Below are positions 62,026 to 64,000 of a DNA stretch of 64,000 nt, one piece after another. The notes beneath the pieces are model-generated. The model searched no databases, was not told where the DNA came from, and was given only the letters and a program-made list of their open reading frames with translations. Position 1 is the stretch's first letter. Every line of letters begins with the position of its first letter. A program made the translations under genes and the position numbers. Source of the stretch: Maricaulis virginensis (GTDB taxonomy: Bacteria; Pseudomonadota; Alphaproteobacteria; Caulobacterales; Maricaulaceae); NCBI RefSeq assembly GCF_027922185.1, contig NZ_BSFE01000001.1, forward strand, positions 186,001 to 250,000. The letters are read 5' to 3'.

Positions 62026-63603
62026 TCAAGCTGCCCGCGTTTTGTTGATTCGCGGATCCTTGAGTTCTTTTAGCGCAACAGGCTTACCGAAATAGAAACC
62101 CTGTCCGTACCGAACGCCAAGCTCCCGCATCAGTTTCGCGGACGCTTCGCTTTCGATCATTTCCGCAACGGTTTCCGTGCCCAGGGCGTTGCAGAGGTCG
62201 ATCATCCCCCGCAGCAGAATGGTATCGCGTTCTGAGCGCGAAGCGTTGCGGACATAGGAACCGTCGATCTTCACCACATCGGCCGGGAAGTCGCGCAGAT
62301 AGTGGAAGCCTGCAGCTCCGGCGCCGAAATCGTCCAGGCAGACCGCATGTCCGCGCTCGCGGATCTTTGCGATGACATTGTTGGCGGCCTTGATGTTCTT
62401 CACCGAGGCTGTCTCGGTCAGCTCGAACATGAGCCGGCTGCGATCGATCTTCAGATCGGCGAGAAGCGCCAGGAATTTCTTGGCCCAGGCCATGTTGGTC
62501 AGGGACTTGCCAGACAGGTTGACCGCCAGGGCAGGGCGGTCGAAATCATCGCGCAGGAACTGTGCCGCAATCTCGGTCATCGCATAGTCGATTTCATGGA
62601 TCAGGCCGGTGCTTTCCGCGAAGCCCACGCTCTCCTCGATCGGCCGTCCGCCGGGCAGGCGCAGCAGCAGCTCGTAGTGATGCACCTTGCCGGTTTCCAG
62701 GTCGACGATGGGCTGGGCGTGCGGTTCGATCACGCGGCCGGCAATCGTCGTGCGCAGCTCGGTCATGCGTTTGCGGGTTTCGTGCATCAGGCGGTCGGCG
62801 GTCTCCTGCAGCGAGATCACATCGAGGGCCTTGCCGCTGTCGGCGGCTTCATTGATCGCATGCAGGAAGGCCTGAACGGCAATTTCCGGCTCCAGCTCGG
62901 GCGCATCGCAGACCGACTCGATGCGGACATCGGCCTCGCCCAGGTCAAACCCCTTGAGTGTCGCCATGACCTCGTCGCGCAGGCCTGCCAGGTCGACGGA
63001 CCGGGCATGGATCAGGGCTGTGCGCGCCGCGTCGATCTGGCGGGCAACGCCGTCATTGCCGATGGCCAGGGCGCAGGAGGCGGCTACGGATGTGCGCAAT
63101 TGTTCGGCATTGGCCGGGCCGATCAGGCGTTCGATATCGTCGCCGGCCTCGATGCGCAGGACTGACATGGCCATGTCGGTGCCGGTATTGCGCGCCGATG
63201 CGATGGCACCTTCGGCACTGCGTTCGAAGGCCTGGGGGTCGACATCGTCCGGCGCATGCATGGCGTTGAAGGAGATCGACCAGCGGATGCGGCTGTCATC
63301 GCCCAGCGACCAGCCGCAAAGCTGGGCCTCGCGCCCGTCGATCGTGATGCGGACAGGACCGAGCCGGTGACCGGGCTTCAGCCGGCGGACCAGCGCCTTG
63401 AGGATCGGGCGTGAGGTGCGGTCGATCCGGCTTTCAAGCGGATCCCCCACACCGTCGCTGTCGGTGCCCGCCTGGCTGGAGCCGAGGGCTGCGACTGCGC
63501 CGGCCGTGTAGGTGATGCGACAGGACGAATCCGTTTCGACAAGAATATCGGCCGAAGTAAAGGCGAAGGATAAAAAGCGATTGCGTTGTTCGACAAGCGA
63601 CAT
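62026..63603 (-). CDS. EAL-domain protein with degenerate GGDEF-like region
   Basis: The 525-residue soluble protein has an N-terminal PAS-like part, a region at about 140-220 that follows the GGDEF pattern but with QIDAAR in place of GGDEF, and a C-terminal EAL domain. The EAL signature reads YELLLRL (ELL variant), with NLSGKS, FELTETA, LDDFGAG and KIDGSYV kept, so phosphodiesterase activity remains possible. There is no membrane segment. It heads the minus-strand group with the response regulator and PleC-type kinase; a near-CtrA box lies 52 bp upstream. Confidence 0.85.
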   Translation of the reverse strand: MSLVEQRNRFLSFAFTSADILVETDSSCRITYTAGAVAALGSSQAGTDSDGVGDPLESRIDRTSRPILKALVRRLKPGHRLGPVRITIDGREAQLCGWSLGDDSRIRWSISFNAMHAPDDVDPQAFERSAEGAIASARNTGTDMAMSVLRIEAGDDIERLIGPANAEQLRTSVAASCALAIGNDGVARQIDAARTALIHARSVDLAGLRDEVMATLKGFDLGEADVRIESVCDAPELEPEIAVQAFLHAINEAADSGKALDVISLQETADRLMHETRKRMTELRTTIAGRVIEPHAQPIVDLETGKVHHYELLLRLPGGRPIEESVGFAESTGLIHEIDYAMTEIAAQFLRDDFDRPALAVNLSGKSLTNMAWAKKFLALLADLKIDRSRLMFELTETASVKNIKAANNVIAKIRERGHAVCLDDFGAGAAGFHYLRDFPADVVKIDGSYVRNASRSERDTILLRGMIDLCNALGTETVAEMIESEASAKLMRELGVRYGQGFYFGKPVALKELKDPRINKTRAA

Positions 63604-63654
63604 GAGAGCGGCCCGATCCCGTTCAAGACAGAACCCTCAAATTCACAGCTAAAC

Positions 63655-63670
63655 GTTAGAAGGCGATTAA
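63655..63670 (-). promoter_or_regulatory. Candidate CtrA-type box upstream of the EAL gene
   Basis: On the minus strand the site reads TTAA-TCGCCTT-CTAAC, one mismatch from TTAA-N7-TTAAC. It is 52 bp upstream of the EAL-protein start, in an AT-rich gap of 82 bp. The position is right for a promoter-proximal CtrA site. A single match may be chance. Confidence 0.33.
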
Positions 63671-63685
63671 ATTTTTATCCGTTGC

Positions 63686-64000
63686 CTAGGCGGCCCGGCG
63701 TGACTTGCCGTTATCCTTGCTGGAAGGTATCGTGTTGATTTCTCGAAGCGTTTTACTCGCTTCGTGGCTCAGCTTGGCTAATGCGGGGGGGAGTTCGCCA
63801 TCCTCGCTGGCCAGCTTTGCGAGTTGCTCGGCAATCGCCATCAGGTGCGGCGCGTTGGCGATCAGCCGGGCCTGCCCCTCGATGCGCGCGGGGTCGCGAT
63901 CATACTCCGCGGCCGGTACGCGCCAACCGCCCCAGTCCATGCTCTCGGTGACCACGACCGGGAAGGTGCCGGGATAGGGGTGGTGGGCGCATTCCTCGAC
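63686..64000 (-). CDS. Partial protein with phage-type ANAxLI-like motif
   Basis: The minus-strand frame is open from the right edge, so the N-terminus is missing; an internal GTG at 63955 is not needed as a start. The visible 104 residues include WGGWRVPAAEYDRDPARIEGQ and ARLIANAPHLMAIAEQLAKLA. The latter resembles the ANARLIAAAPDLLAAL pattern of many small phage and prophage proteins. Function is unknown. Ordinary codon use suggests a resident gene. Confidence 0.5.
   Translation of the reverse strand, partial: VEECAHHPYPGTFPVVVTESMDWGGWRVPAAEYDRDPARIEGQARLIANAPHLMAIAEQLAKLASEDGELPPALAKLSHEASKTLREINTIPSSKDNGKSRRAA

Overview
The window is a GC-rich alphaproteobacterial chromosome segment. 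A PleC-type and a DivJ-like histidine kinase, candidate CtrA boxes (TTAA-N7-TTAA), DUF1491, DUF2336 and DUF5330 proteins, GlnE beside a degP/two-component cluster, and a complete RcGTA-type gene transfer agent all point to the Maricaulales/Caulobacterales/Hyphomonadaceae neighbourhood (Maricaulis- or Oceanicaulis-like). The genus is inferred, not proven. No rRNA, tRNA, CRISPR array or insertion sequence was recognised.

Layout. 1-2.5 kb: end of an Mrp-like cation/proton antiporter operon. 2.7-3.75 kb: a DnaA-domain-IV-like protein and a DUF6456 protein that match the GafY/GafZ activator pair of gene transfer agents. 3.8-8.9 kb: SufE, DUF5330, secreted unknowns, a DivJ-like kinase and a 61-bp tandem repeat. 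9-18 kb: an orphan BcsB-like protein, DUF1491, release factor 3, an MscS channel, DUF2336 and a GGDEF-EAL protein. 18.2-21.5 kb: a bacterial voltage-gated sodium channel overlapping tail-to-tail with a PBP1A, then YcgN. 21.6-28.3 kb: two divergent units around one compact promoter. One holds a rhodanese, an RND efflux pump and DUF2892; the other holds an ArsR-family regulator with the SqrR/BigR cysteine pair and a sulfide:quinone oxidoreductase.

28.6-42.3 kb: the gene transfer agent (g1, g2, g3, g3.5, g4, g5, g6, g8, g9, g10, g10.1, g11-g15), with no recognisable g7 stopper gene. Every internal gap and the upstream region carry a palindromic dispersed repeat, so the cluster is split into seven gene blocks. 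In Caulobacter GafZ is reported to act with RNA polymerase as an anti-terminator, so activators and target appear to sit 25 kb apart here.

42.3-64 kb: a CbpA-type J protein, a PepSY/OmpR/PhoQ-like system, an unknown 452-residue protein, a DUF938 methyltransferase-like protein, an isolated ccmE, a hydrolase-OsmC fusion, degP with a two-component system, glnE, an EF-hand/ECF sigma/anti-sigma/metal-sensor-like operon, and a putative pleC / response regulator / degenerate-GGDEF-EAL operon. A partial gene with a phage-type motif runs off the right edge.

The two strongest candidates for something under-described are the RND pump inside what looks like a persulfide-sensing regulon, and the GTA cluster partitioned by alternating palindromic elements. 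All calls come from reading sequence; no database search was run.
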